The position numbers and the translations under genes were made by a program. Source: a bacterium (GTDB taxonomy: Bacteria > Armatimonadota > UBA5829). Taken from it: a stretch of 64,000 bases of DNA. Location: positions 51,315-115,314 of the forward strand of contig JAJFUS010000034.1 of the NCBI GenBank assembly GCA_021372295.1, written 5' to 3'. Shown piece by piece: positions 43,338 through 51,865 of the stretch; positions within the stretch are counted from its first letter, which is position 1; each line of letters begins with the position of its first letter. The notes below the pieces were generated by a model. The model saw nothing but the letters and a program-made list of their open reading frames with translations, did not search any database and had not been told where the DNA came from.

Positions 43338-43703
43338 TTTAGTACGGCCTCCTTTGCTAACTTGCCTCCAAGCAATTGAATAGGGCACTTTGGACTACTT
43401 TTGTTGGCTGAGTCCAAAACCCTAGAATAAGGAGACAGCGCCGAGCCACCGACTAAAGGATTGCCGTTGAACAAAACCCGCGCGCCTCGCACCCGGTCCA
43501 TCGGAGTCGCCTGAGAACCGACTGCAAAATAATGGGCGCAGCCCCTGATCACTGACAATTCTGCGCGACAGCCCGGCTCAGCTGTCACATAAGTTATGCC
43601 CTGCGAACGCATTTCATTGCGCTGTGCGGATTACCTGTTTCGTTATTTGCCGCGTTGCAACGTATGCCAAAGGCCGAGTATAATTCTTTCGGGAGATTGG
43701 CGC
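43338..43703 (+). promoter_or_regulatory. Gene-free region with the DNA methylase promoter
   Basis: TTGCAA (43655-43660), an 18-base spacer and TATAAT (43679-43684) form a good sigma-70 promoter. Transcription would begin near 43691, about a dozen bases before TTG 43704, so the methylase mRNA has a very short leader. A 92-residue antisense frame in this region has no supporting features. Confidence 0.6.
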
Positions 43704-45734
43704 TTGAGAAAATCATCATCTATCGGATCGCCGGATATGTTCCTGGAGCAATGCGCATCAGCTCTGAAATCGCTTTACGCCGCATTGATCGGTAACAATA
43801 TCGACCCGGATCGCGCATATACCGAATCTGTTCGACACATAGTGCGAATGCTCGCAGAGATGATCGCATCCGAGCACATATCCGCCGAATACGGCATATT
43901 TGCTCTGGGCGATGATTGTCTGCTAAATGATGAGTCTCTCGCTCAAGCCGCGCAATTACTGCCTCAATTCCAGTCAATGCCCATCTCGCATCTGGGACGC
44001 GCGTATCAAAGTTTGCTGGCATTTCGTCCGATCGAGGATACAAACCATCTCGAATTCAGCCATGTCGGACGAAAAAACGCCGGAGTATATTTCACGCCGC
44101 CCTCGCTGATAGAGTATATTATCGACAGCGTAATCCCGCTGATCGTTGAAGCACAGGCAACCTCGCGGCCGACCCGGCTGCTCGACCCGGCCATGGGCGG
44201 CGGCGATTTTTTGTCGAATGCGGTATTGAAGATCTTGGCATGCACAGGAATCGAGCGTGCGCAAATCGCTGCAGAATGCGTCTACGGAGTGGATATAGAC
44301 CCGGTGGCGGTCGAGATATCGAGGTTTTGCGTGTGGGCTGCATCGGGATTTGCCGATGGAATCGCCGACCGTATATGTTCGCATCTTATCTGCGCAGATG
44401 CCCTCGCAGACGGCGTAGGTTTCGACTGGCGGCAATCATTCCCGCAAGTCTTTGCGGATTCAGACGGTTTCGACGCAGTCGTAGGCAACCCTCCATATAT
44501 AGCGGCGAAGAACGGACTGTCGCGCTCGAACGCGCACGGTCAATCGGACTCGTACATACTGTTTCTCGAATCAGCAATGGACGGGCTGATAAAACCCGGC
44601 GGAATGCTCTCGATGGTACTGCCCGATCCTATGCTGGTGCGCGAGAACGCGGCCGAAGTCCGGCGCAAGCTGGTATCGGACTGGACAATTCTGTCGATTT
44701 TGCACATATCCGGCGTGTTCAAAGAAGCGAAAGTCGCCAATATCGTGCCGGTGTGCCGCAATGAAAAAACATCCGACGGAAATTTCCTTGTCTCCCGCAT
44801 CAGAAAACTCGATGACCGGCGCAAATTCGCGCTTCAACCCAAAAACACCGCCCAGGCGCTCTCGCGCGAGGTTCAACGAGAAGTGGTTTTGTCTCAAAAC
44901 AGATGCGAATTCCTGTATCTGTTGGAAGACGACGAATTCGGCAAGGTCATCAGGCAAATACATGGAGAAGATGCGTCTCTGAGTCGATATATGGAGCCTT
45001 ACGTTCCGCTGAAATCGCTCAACATCAAGGCTATATATCGCGGCGAGGAGATCGGCAAGTCGGCCATAGCAGGTGAAAGCGGTGAATTGCCTATCATTCT
45101 CGGCGGCCAGAGCATAAAACCGTTCCAAATCGTGTGGGAAGGCCTCAAAACCAGCCGGTTATGGGTCAAAAAGCCACTGGAACGTTATCATAACACCAAG
45201 ATCATCCTGCAGAAAAGCTCCGCCAGGCTTATTGCCGCTCTAGACGAAGTTGCGCCGGAGCACTCGGGGTATATCTTCCCGCAGTCGGTATATGGGATCG
45301 AACTGTGCAAGCCCGGAGTCGACGAAATTTACCTGCTCTGCATTTTGAACTCACAGATAATGAACGAATATATCTACAGAACCGTCACGGGATATAAGCT
45401 GGTGCAGCCTCAGATCGAGCTTGAGGACATCCGCGCTCTGCCGATCCGCCGAGTCGACTTCACAACGCCTCTGGATCAACGCAAGAGCCTAGCCGCCACC
45501 GGCACAGCAATTTTCAAAAGCGAATCCATGCGCGGCGACGCTTTTCCTGAACTCTCGGATTTTGTTGCAGAATGCGAATCGGACGTCACGCACGACGTGC
45601 TGGTCCATATCGGCAGGCGCTTGATCGACTTGATGGAGTCCGAATGCATAAGCCCGAATTCTAAAGCCGCGCGCGACCTTAACGCGACGCGCGCGGCAAT
45701 CGAGACAATACTCTGGCGACTTTACTCGCCTTAG
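43704..45734 (+). CDS. Solitary TaqI-like N6-adenine DNA methyltransferase
   Basis: A predicted DNA adenine methylase of the gamma/N6_Mtase type, 676 residues. SAM-binding motif I is DPAMGGGDFL (from about 161) and the catalytic motif IV is NPPYIAAKNG (from about 262). A C-terminal TaqI-like target-recognition region follows (GGQSIKPFQ, YRTVTGYKLVQPQIELEDI). The 160 N-terminal residues are helical with no PD-ExK nuclease motif that I can see, so it is not an obvious type IIG enzyme. No restriction gene is adjacent. TTG 43704 follows GGGAG and fits the promoter; ATG 43737 is an alternative. Confidence 0.85.
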   Translation: MRKSSSIGSPDMFLEQCASALKSLYAALIGNNIDPDRAYTESVRHIVRMLAEMIASEHISAEYGIFALGDDCLLNDESLAQAAQLLPQFQSMPISHLGRAYQSLLAFRPIEDTNHLEFSHVGRKNAGVYFTPPSLIEYIIDSVIPLIVEAQATSRPTRLLDPAMGGGDFLSNAVLKILACTGIERAQIAAECVYGVDIDPVAVEISRFCVWAASGFADGIADRICSHLICADALADGVGFDWRQSFPQVFADSDGFDAVVGNPPYIAAKNGLSRSNAHGQSDSYILFLESAMDGLIKPGGMLSMVLPDPMLVRENAAEVRRKLVSDWTILSILHISGVFKEAKVANIVPVCRNEKTSDGNFLVSRIRKLDDRRKFALQPKNTAQALSREVQREVVLSQNRCEFLYLLEDDEFGKVIRQIHGEDASLSRYMEPYVPLKSLNIKAIYRGEEIGKSAIAGESGELPIILGGQSIKPFQIVWEGLKTSRLWVKKPLERYHNTKIILQKSSARLIAALDEVAPEHSGYIFPQSVYGIELCKPGVDEIYLLCILNSQIMNEYIYRTVTGYKLVQPQIELEDIRALPIRRVDFTTPLDQRKSLAATGTAIFKSESMRGDAFPELSDFVAECESDVTHDVLVHIGRRLIDLMESECISPNSKAARDLNATRAAIETILWRLYSP

Positions 45735-45749
45735 CGGGCGTGACCTAGT

Positions 45750-46328
45750 TCAGTGCTGAGCGCCAGCCTCCTCATGAGTGGGCGGATTGATCCCCGCAAG
45801 CCCGCCAAGAATCGACGCCACCAGCAGGATCAGGAACCCGCCAAAGAACCACCAGGCACCCGTTCTGAAAGCCTCAGTAATGGGCATTACGCCAGCTCTC
45901 GTCGCTTCAACATTCATTGCGCTGGCCAGAATAGTCCCACTCATGCCGCCAAAGGCTAACACGTGACCGATCACGACCAGACTCCAGATGACAACAGCAT
46001 GGAGGATTGCAGGCACCACATCCGCTCTCGCGGTTCTCGCCGCCATCAGAGAGCCCAAAAACAGCCCCAGCGAGCCAAAGCCCACTATCCAATAGCCGAG
46101 CCCCCGGACTCCGACTCCCAGCGCTATACCCAGCGCAGTCCACAGAAAAGTAACCGACATTGCAATAATCAAACCGGCAAAAGTCGGCCCCCATTGTATT
46201 CGTGTGGCAGGCACAACTATGTCGGTAACCGCGGTTGCGGTGGGTTCGTAGTAATGATGCGCGCCCATATAAGCCTCGGAGGCGCCGCCCTTCTGACCAA
46301 CGTCTTTCTCGTGTTCTTGCTCGTCCAT
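45750..46328 (-). CDS. Membrane protein of unknown function (YrzE-like)
   Basis: The 192-residue protein has a polar N terminus and four or five hydrophobic helices (FAGLIIAMSVTFLWTALGIA, YWIVGFGSLGLFLGSL, ILHAVVIWSLVVIGHVLAFG, WWFFGGFLILLVASILGG). The first helix pair resembles the small YrzE/PhnA-like membrane proteins, with TARADVV in the loop after helix 2. The function is not known. GGAGGGG lies 5 bases before ATG 46328. It converges with the methylase gene. Confidence 0.75.
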   Translation of the reverse strand: MDEQEHEKDVGQKGGASEAYMGAHHYYEPTATAVTDIVVPATRIQWGPTFAGLIIAMSVTFLWTALGIALGVGVRGLGYWIVGFGSLGLFLGSLMAARTARADVVPAILHAVVIWSLVVIGHVLAFGGMSGTILASAMNVEATRAGVMPITEAFRTGAWWFFGGFLILLVASILGGLAGINPPTHEEAGAQH

Positions 46329-46429
46329 GTGAACCCCTCCAAGATCAAGGTCTCAAATTGCGAGACCATTGTCATATCTTAACTTTCCCGCGCCTATTTC
46401 CGTCTAAACACGAGAGGCAGGCGTCAAAG

Positions 46430-48556
46430 CTACAGGGTGGACGGTTCGATTTTTACTTTGTTGCCCTGCGAAACCGACACATCGAATGTCTTTCCGCGCC
46501 ACCGGACTCCGGTAAGTTTTAGGCTTTTCCACTGCTTTGGCATGCATGGCGACCAGCTCAATAGCCCACCATCGGCAAAGTAATCCATGCGAGCGCCCGC
46601 CAAGCCAAATATAGTTGATTGAATCGGGCCGGCGGCTCCCGTCAGGAAACACATATTGTCATAGGTTGTCGAAGCCTTCTCGTTAAAGTAATTGAACGGC
46701 CCTCGGAAATATGGTTTGTAGCTTTTCACGAATTCTTTGTACGCGCGGTCGCAGTCACCGAAGCGCGCCGCTATTACCGAATAGGCCGAAGTAATCATCG
46801 CGGGGCCGTTGGGATGGACTCGTTTTGAGTAATAATCAAACGTGTTTTTGTATATATCCGTCATATCCCGGCCGACGATCTCGTATTGCAAAGGATATAT
46901 TATCAGCTCAGCGTCGGCTTGCTTTGCTTTCCAGTTAGGCTTGTAACCATCGAATGCTGTGAACCGCTTGTTCGACGGATCGTACGGGATGTACATGTTG
47001 TCGGCGACATCCACCCACTTAGCACTCGGCGCCATTCCGAGTCGCTTGGCGGCATCACATGCCAGGCGCAAGTTCATCTGAGCGATGATATTAGTATAAG
47101 CGCTGTTGTTGATGAGGTCGGCGTTTTCGTCGGGAGGCACGACCTGCAGTATCTCGTAACGATTCTTACCGGCAGCCCATTTTACACGGCTGACCCAGTA
47201 ATCGGCTGTCGCCTTGAGGACGGGATATCCCCGCGTCTTGAGCCAGTCGAGATCGCCCGTCGCCAGATAATACTGCCACTGGCACAGCGCAACGTCTCCG
47301 TTTATGTGCCTCTCATATCTGTAAGGCAGGCCTGGCGGTGTGTCTTCCTTGCCCGTATACCCGCTCTCCCAGGCGTATTCGGCTCCGGCGAAGCCGTGCT
47401 CTTTGGCATTGGCAATCGCGCCGGGAAGAGTGTTGTAGCGATAATCCACAATCGAGCGGGCAAGCTCGGGATGCTGCATAATGAGCGCCGGAAACATCCA
47501 CAGATCGGCGTCCCAGAAGACGTGTCCGCTAAACGCGGTGTTTGACAGCCCCATCGGCGGAATGCTCCACCCGCTGCCCTCTCGCACGCTCTGCAGAAGA
47601 TAAAACATGCACGAGTGGATCGCCTGCTGGTCGCGTTTGGGGCCATTTATGATTATGTCGTGCTTCCAGAGGTTTTCCCAGACATTACGATGAGACCTTA
47701 CCATCTTGTCAATATGTAACAACAGGCTCTTGCGATCCCATCCAGATAGTCGCTGCCCATTAGATGCGACATTAATCTCTGTACAGACAAGAAAAGTGCG
47801 TTTCTCGCCGCTACTGACCTTATAGCGTCCTCGCAGGATTGCGGATTTGCTTACTAGCTCATTATCCATACCATCATATTGGGATTCACGCGAACACAGT
47901 GCCCTGTTGATTGAAAAAGTAATGCCGGTGGTCTTTGTCTGAAAACGCGAGACTGTCTGAGCGATATTATCAATAGCCTGGCCATTGCAATCCAGTTTAA
48001 TCAGACTTGCATCTGCGGAGCCCATTTTACTTTTAATCGTAAGGCTGCCTGAATAATCCGGCAAGACTTCCGCCTCAACTACACCGGCGCCCGGCTCGGC
48101 CTTAGACACAACCACCTCGATCTTCCCCTTAAGCGTCTTGCGGCCCGCGCGCCAGGTGGCGTAAGTAGTGAGGATGCCATGCTTCATATCGAGAGCCTGC
48201 TTGTAATCTGCATCTTTGTCGATTTTGAATTCAGTCTTACCGTCGTAAAAATGCAGATCGCTCCATGTCGAGGTCGGAATGAGCTTTTCATTGTCGTAAA
48301 GACCCGCCATATAGCACGGCAGAGGTTGGCCGTTATGATTTCCGACACCCTCGCCCATTATCCGGCACGAGATAAAGCCGTTGCCCAGATACGTGCCGTA
48401 AGCGTTATCGGGATCGTACGAGACCAGCACCCAGGGGTCATCATTGGGCGGATGCTTTGCTGTCTTGGTGATGGATTTCGGAAGAAGGAGCAGCACGACA
48501 ATTGCGGCTGCCGCAAGAAGTATCAGCGCGATGCCGCGCGCTACACTGCGATGCAT
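46430..48556 (-). CDS. Glycoside hydrolase family 65-like protein (PGGHG/ATHL1 type)
   Basis: A membrane-anchored hydrolase of the GH65 (alpha/alpha)6 barrel family. A signal anchor (ALILLAAAAIVVLLLLP at about 10-26) points to an exported enzyme. The core has TAFSGHVFWDADLWMFPAL, EYAWESGYTG with the expected acidic residue, and the lid region VHPNGPAMITSAYSVIAARF. Closest in pattern to eukaryotic protein-glucosylgalactosyl-hydroxylysine glucosidase, which cleaves alpha-1,2 glucose; bacterial substrates may differ. At 708 residues the length fits. The stop of the methyltransferase gene directly abuts its ATG. Confidence 0.85.
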   Translation of the reverse strand: MHRSVARGIALILLAAAAIVVLLLLPKSITKTAKHPPNDDPWVLVSYDPDNAYGTYLGNGFISCRIMGEGVGNHNGQPLPCYMAGLYDNEKLIPTSTWSDLHFYDGKTEFKIDKDADYKQALDMKHGILTTYATWRAGRKTLKGKIEVVVSKAEPGAGVVEAEVLPDYSGSLTIKSKMGSADASLIKLDCNGQAIDNIAQTVSRFQTKTTGITFSINRALCSRESQYDGMDNELVSKSAILRGRYKVSSGEKRTFLVCTEINVASNGQRLSGWDRKSLLLHIDKMVRSHRNVWENLWKHDIIINGPKRDQQAIHSCMFYLLQSVREGSGWSIPPMGLSNTAFSGHVFWDADLWMFPALIMQHPELARSIVDYRYNTLPGAIANAKEHGFAGAEYAWESGYTGKEDTPPGLPYRYERHINGDVALCQWQYYLATGDLDWLKTRGYPVLKATADYWVSRVKWAAGKNRYEILQVVPPDENADLINNSAYTNIIAQMNLRLACDAAKRLGMAPSAKWVDVADNMYIPYDPSNKRFTAFDGYKPNWKAKQADAELIIYPLQYEIVGRDMTDIYKNTFDYYSKRVHPNGPAMITSAYSVIAARFGDCDRAYKEFVKSYKPYFRGPFNYFNEKASTTYDNMCFLTGAAGPIQSTIFGLAGARMDYFADGGLLSWSPCMPKQWKSLKLTGVRWRGKTFDVSVSQGNKVKIEPSTL

Positions 48557-49300
48557 TCAGATCACCTTTCTCGCCACATAAAATACTCTGTCCGACCGCC
48601 GCGTGGGCCGACGGAACTTATAAGCATGAAATATATCGACCACATCAAACCCGGCGTCGGTGAGCATCATAGTAAGTTCCTCCAGGCTGTGAGCGCGCTG
48701 AAGATGCACTTCCTTAAACTCCACGTTCTCGCCGTCCTCGACCACTCTAAAGGTCATATTGACCGTGCAGATTCGGGTTGAGTTGTCGTATTCACTGTTC
48801 CAGACATAGTGCGGATAATGATTCGAAGCAATGTTCGCCTGATCGAAGAAATGATGCGCCAGGGCATACTCGGTGTTTACATCGAATATGAAGATTCCGC
48901 CCTCAACCAGATGCTCCCCCACCCGCTCAATGGCTTTTGCGAGACGATTTGGATCAAGGATATAGTTGAGAGAATCGAACAGGCTGATCGCGAGGTCGAA
49001 CCGGCGGCCGTCCAGATCAAGTTCGGCCATATCCTGCACGTGATACTCCACATCGCTGTTTTTTGACCTGGCCACCTCTATCATGTCCGGCGCAATGTCC
49101 GCGCCCACTACCTTATAGCCCTTTTCGGCCATAAGCTCGCTCACATTGCCCGTTCCGCACGCGAGATCGAGCACTGTTCTGGGGCTGTGTTCTATCCGCT
49201 TCAGAATATTCTCGATATATCTGACCCACAAATTGTAAGGAACGCCCGCCATGAGGTCGTCATAATAGGTCGCGATTTGTTTGAACTGGGTTTGTGTCAT
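48557..49300 (-). CDS. Class I SAM-dependent methyltransferase
   Basis: The SAM-binding motif I is VLDLACGTGNVSELM (about 40-54), followed by VVGADIAPDMIEVAR and DLAISLFDSLNYILDP. The 247-residue size and C-terminal beta region (MTFRVVEDGENVEFKEVHLQ) match small-molecule methyltransferases of the YjhP/Methyltransf_25 kind. The substrate is unknown. The GH65 gene starts with the base after its stop codon, so the pair is likely co-translated. Confidence 0.88.
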   Translation of the reverse strand: MTQTQFKQIATYYDDLMAGVPYNLWVRYIENILKRIEHSPRTVLDLACGTGNVSELMAEKGYKVVGADIAPDMIEVARSKNSDVEYHVQDMAELDLDGRRFDLAISLFDSLNYILDPNRLAKAIERVGEHLVEGGIFIFDVNTEYALAHHFFDQANIASNHYPHYVWNSEYDNSTRICTVNMTFRVVEDGENVEFKEVHLQRAHSLEELTMMLTDAGFDVVDIFHAYKFRRPTRRSDRVFYVARKVI

Positions 49301-49375
49301 AGTAGATCAACCGACAATGTTAATACGTTAGTTTGTTCGCGATGGTGCCGTGGAATCCCTTCAGGTTAAGCTTCA

Positions 49376-49412
49376 CAAAAAAATGGATGGCTGCGGGGGA
49401 GGCCGCAACCAT
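49376..49412 (-). terminator. Intrinsic terminator on the - strand
   Basis: On the - strand, GATGGTTGCGG and CCGCAGCCATC pair with one mismatch (stem within 49384-49412), followed by CATTTTTTTG. It would end transcription coming from deoB. The rest of 49301-49758 contains no gene that I recognise; a Shine-Dalgarno-like GGAAGGAGAG at 49426 on the + strand leads only into ATGAAATAA. Confidence 0.6.
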
Positions 49413-49731
49413 CTAACACTGAAAGGAAGGAGAGAAGATATGAAATAAGATTATAATGTTGTTTATGATAGCAAATCAGCCGATGCCCGGCGCGTCCAGA
49501 TAATTGCGGTTTGTGCTGGCAGGTCACTTAGTCGCGATTGGACTCGCTCGGCCAGGAAACAACTCTGCGGGCGGGCAGGTTTGGGAAGTTGTCCCCAGTC
49601 TGGCTGTGTGGCTTCGGGTTTTCCGCCTTACGTCCCTCAGCCATACCTTCCAGTCACCGGCTGTATAGATGATACCCCAATGCACAAACACTCACAATTA
49701 GCTTATTGCCGTATTTTTACGTGCTACCCGC

Positions 49732-49762
49732 GTATTACCTGCAGGTAATACCTAAGTATTAC
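49732..49762. promoter_or_regulatory. Overlapping palindromes at the deoB 3' end
   Basis: GTATTACCTGCAGGTAATAC (49732-49751) is a perfect 20-base palindrome. GTAATAC-CTAA-GTATTAC (49745-49762) overlaps it and includes the deoB stop codon. The second shares 16 bases (reverse complement) with 33837-33852. Confidence 0.45.
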
Positions 49763-50928
49763 TTCAAGCTCAGCTGTCCCATAAATGAAGTACCGTGCAA
49801 GTCATCTTCAATCCCCAGTAAATCGGCCGTGGTGGCAGATAGGTCGCAAAAACACGGACGCACTCCCAAATCCACACCTTTCGCGACGCCTTTGCCGCAA
49901 ACAATCAGCGGCACGTATTCGCGAGTGTGGTCTGTGCCGGGAGTAGTTGGATCGCAGCCGTGGTCGGCGGTGATAAACAACACATCGCGCTCGCCAAGGG
50001 CATCAATTATCGCCGAAAGCGCGCAATCAAACTCTCTCAGAGCAGAGGCATAACCTTGCGGATCGTTGCGATGCCCATAAAGCATATCGAAATCCACAAG
50101 GTTCGCAAATATCAGCGACCCCTCACCGGACGCAACTGCGGCAATAATGGCTCCGATTCCCTCACGATTATTGCCTGTGTGGATCGACCTGGTGATTCCC
50201 TTGCCGGCGTATATGTCCCCAATTTTTCCGACAGCTATTACCTCGCCGCCGGAGAGCGTGACGGCATCGAGAATCGTGCCCCCCGGCGGTTCCAAAGAGA
50301 AATCTTTGCGGCGCTCTGTGCGGGTAAATGCGCCGGGCTCACCGACGAATGGCCTGGCGATCACCCTCTGCACGTTGTGCGGCGCAACGAGCATCTCGCG
50401 CGCAATCGCACACCATTCGTACAGTTGCTCCACCGGAACAATGTCCTCGTGACATGCGATCTGAAATACGCTGTCGGCTGAAGTATATACTATGGGATTG
50501 CCGGTTTGGACGTGCTCATCGCCGAGTTCCTTGATGATCTCGGTCCCTGAAGCGGGCTTGTTGCCGAGAATCTTCCGGCCAATCTTCGACTCGAACCTCT
50601 CAACAACATCCTCAGGAAAGCCGTTCGGGTAAACTGGAAACGCCTGCTCGCTCACGATGCCCGCCATCTCCCAGTGACCGGTGGTGGTATCTTTGCCCTT
50701 GGAGATCTCAGCCATTTTGCCGAAGCACCCGGCCGGATGGTCTGCCGGATCGACACCCATTATCGGCGCGATGTTGCCCAGACCCATCCGGGCGAGGTTC
50801 GGAACATCCAATCCGCCGACCGCCTCAGCCACATGCGCGAGAGTATTGCACCCGGCATCGCCGTAATCCGCGGCATCCGGCAGTTCGCCGATCCCCACAG
50901 AATCAAGCACTATAATTATGCACCGCAA
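49759..50928 (-). CDS. deoB: Phosphopentomutase
   Basis: DeoB interconverts ribose- or deoxyribose-1-phosphate and the 5-phosphates in nucleoside salvage. The metal-dependent alkaline-phosphatase-fold core is clear: [16 protein letters not shown] at the start, [14 protein letters not shown] with the phospho-Thr (about 85), [13 protein letters not shown], and [20 protein letters not shown] near the C terminus. At about 389 residues it is full length. TTG 50928 is chosen because GGGAGAAG lies upstream; a longer frame starts at 50946. xerD lies 46 bases upstream, as in Firmicutes ripX-drm. Confidence 0.95.
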   Translation of the reverse strand: MRCIIIVLDSVGIGELPDAADYGDAGCNTLAHVAEAVGGLDVPNLARMGLGNIAPIMGVDPADHPAGCFGKMAEISKGKDTTTGHWEMAGIVSEQAFPVYPNGFPEDVVERFESKIGRKILGNKPASGTEIIKELGDEHVQTGNPIVYTSADSVFQIACHEDIVPVEQLYEWCAIAREMLVAPHNVQRVIARPFVGEPGAFTRTERRKDFSLEPPGGTILDAVTLSGGEVIAVGKIGDIYAGKGITRSIHTGNNREGIGAIIAAVASGEGSLIFANLVDFDMLYGHRNDPQGYASALREFDCALSAIIDALGERDVLFITADHGCDPTTPGTDHTREYVPLIVCGKGVAKGVDLGVRPCFCDLSATTADLLGIEDDLHGTSFMGQLSLK

Positions 50929-50942
50929 TGATATTTCTTCTC

Positions 50943-50970
50943 CCAACTCAAAATTCAGAATTCAAAATTT
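50943..50970. repeat. Short AT-rich intergenic repeat (AATTCTGAATTTTGAG), copy 3
   Basis: On the - strand it reads AAATTTTGAATTCTGAATTT then TGAGTTGGG, matching the copies at 22428 and 30973. It lies between xerD and deoB. Confidence 0.6.
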
Positions 50971-50974
50971 ATTT

Positions 50975-51865
50975 TCAGGCTCGTGGGTGCGTTTCTTTAT
51001 ATATTTCTCGCAGATGATCGCGAGTAACGTGCGTATAGATCTCCGTGGTCGCGATGCTTGCGTGACCAAGCATCTCCTGAACGCTGCGCAGATCGGCTCC
51101 TCGCTCAACAAGATGGATCGCAAACGAATGCCTGAGCATGTGCGGAGTAATCGACTTCACAATGCCTGCCTGCGCAGTGTATTTCTTGATTATCTTCCAG
51201 AACATTACACGTGACATCGGCATTCCCAGCTTGGAAAGAAACAGATATTCCGACCTCTCGGACTTCGTGAGCTTGCCCCGAACTCGATCCAAATATGCCG
51301 CAATATACTCGCCTGCGATCTCGCCTATGGGCACAATCCGTTCCTTGTTGCCCTTCCCGACGCACCTGAGAAACCCCATTTTCAGATTTACATCATCGGA
51401 CTTCAAGCCGACAAGCTCCGAGACTCGCAGGCCGCTGGCGTACATAGTCTCGAGCATAGCCTTGTCGCGCAGGCCCAGGTCGTCACGTATATCGGGAGCG
51501 TCGAGAATGCAAGAGAGTTCTTCCAAATCGAGGCATTTTGGCAGGCGTCTTGCAGGTTTTTCCGGCTCGAAAGCCCCAAGAGGGCTCTTATCAATCACCC
51601 TTTCGGCGCAAAGATACTTGATGAACCCCCTCACCGCCGAGACTTTCCGCGCCGCGCTTGTTCGAGCGAAGTCTTTGCTTCTCAATATGCCCAGAAACGC
51701 GATCATGCAGTCTTCATCGATCTTGCCGGGCTGCGTCACATCGCGTTTTTGCAGAAACGATGCAAACTGCGCGAGGTCGCGACCGTACGAGGCGAGTGTG
51801 TTGGCCGACAACCCCCTCTCCACAGACAGATAATCGAGAAACCGCTGGATGTGAAAATCAATCAT
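50975..51865 (-). CDS. xerD: Site-specific tyrosine recombinase XerD
   Basis: XerD, with XerC or alone, resolves chromosome dimers at dif. The 296-residue protein has an N-terminal SAM-like core-binding domain and a catalytic domain with all six active-site residues: R147 (ASGLR), K171 (VGKGNKE), H242 and R245 (HMLRHSF), H268 (LGHAS) and Y277 (TEIYTHV). The start overlaps the end of the glycosyltransferase gene by 4 bases (ATGA). Next to deoB, this fits a chromosomal XerD rather than an integrase of a mobile element. Confidence 0.93.
   Translation of the reverse strand: MIDFHIQRFLDYLSVERGLSANTLASYGRDLAQFASFLQKRDVTQPGKIDEDCMIAFLGILRSKDFARTSAARKVSAVRGFIKYLCAERVIDKSPLGAFEPEKPARRLPKCLDLEELSCILDAPDIRDDLGLRDKAMLETMYASGLRVSELVGLKSDDVNLKMGFLRCVGKGNKERIVPIGEIAGEYIAAYLDRVRGKLTKSERSEYLFLSKLGMPMSRVMFWKIIKKYTAQAGIVKSITPHMLRHSFAIHLVERGADLRSVQEMLGHASIATTEIYTHVTRDHLREIYKETHPRA

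Noticed and set aside
27842..49662. AGCCGGTGACT shared by the shc leader and the deoB/methyltransferase gap, considered as a common riboswitch core
   Set aside because: An 11-base match is expected many times by chance in 64 kb, and the flanking sequence does not align.
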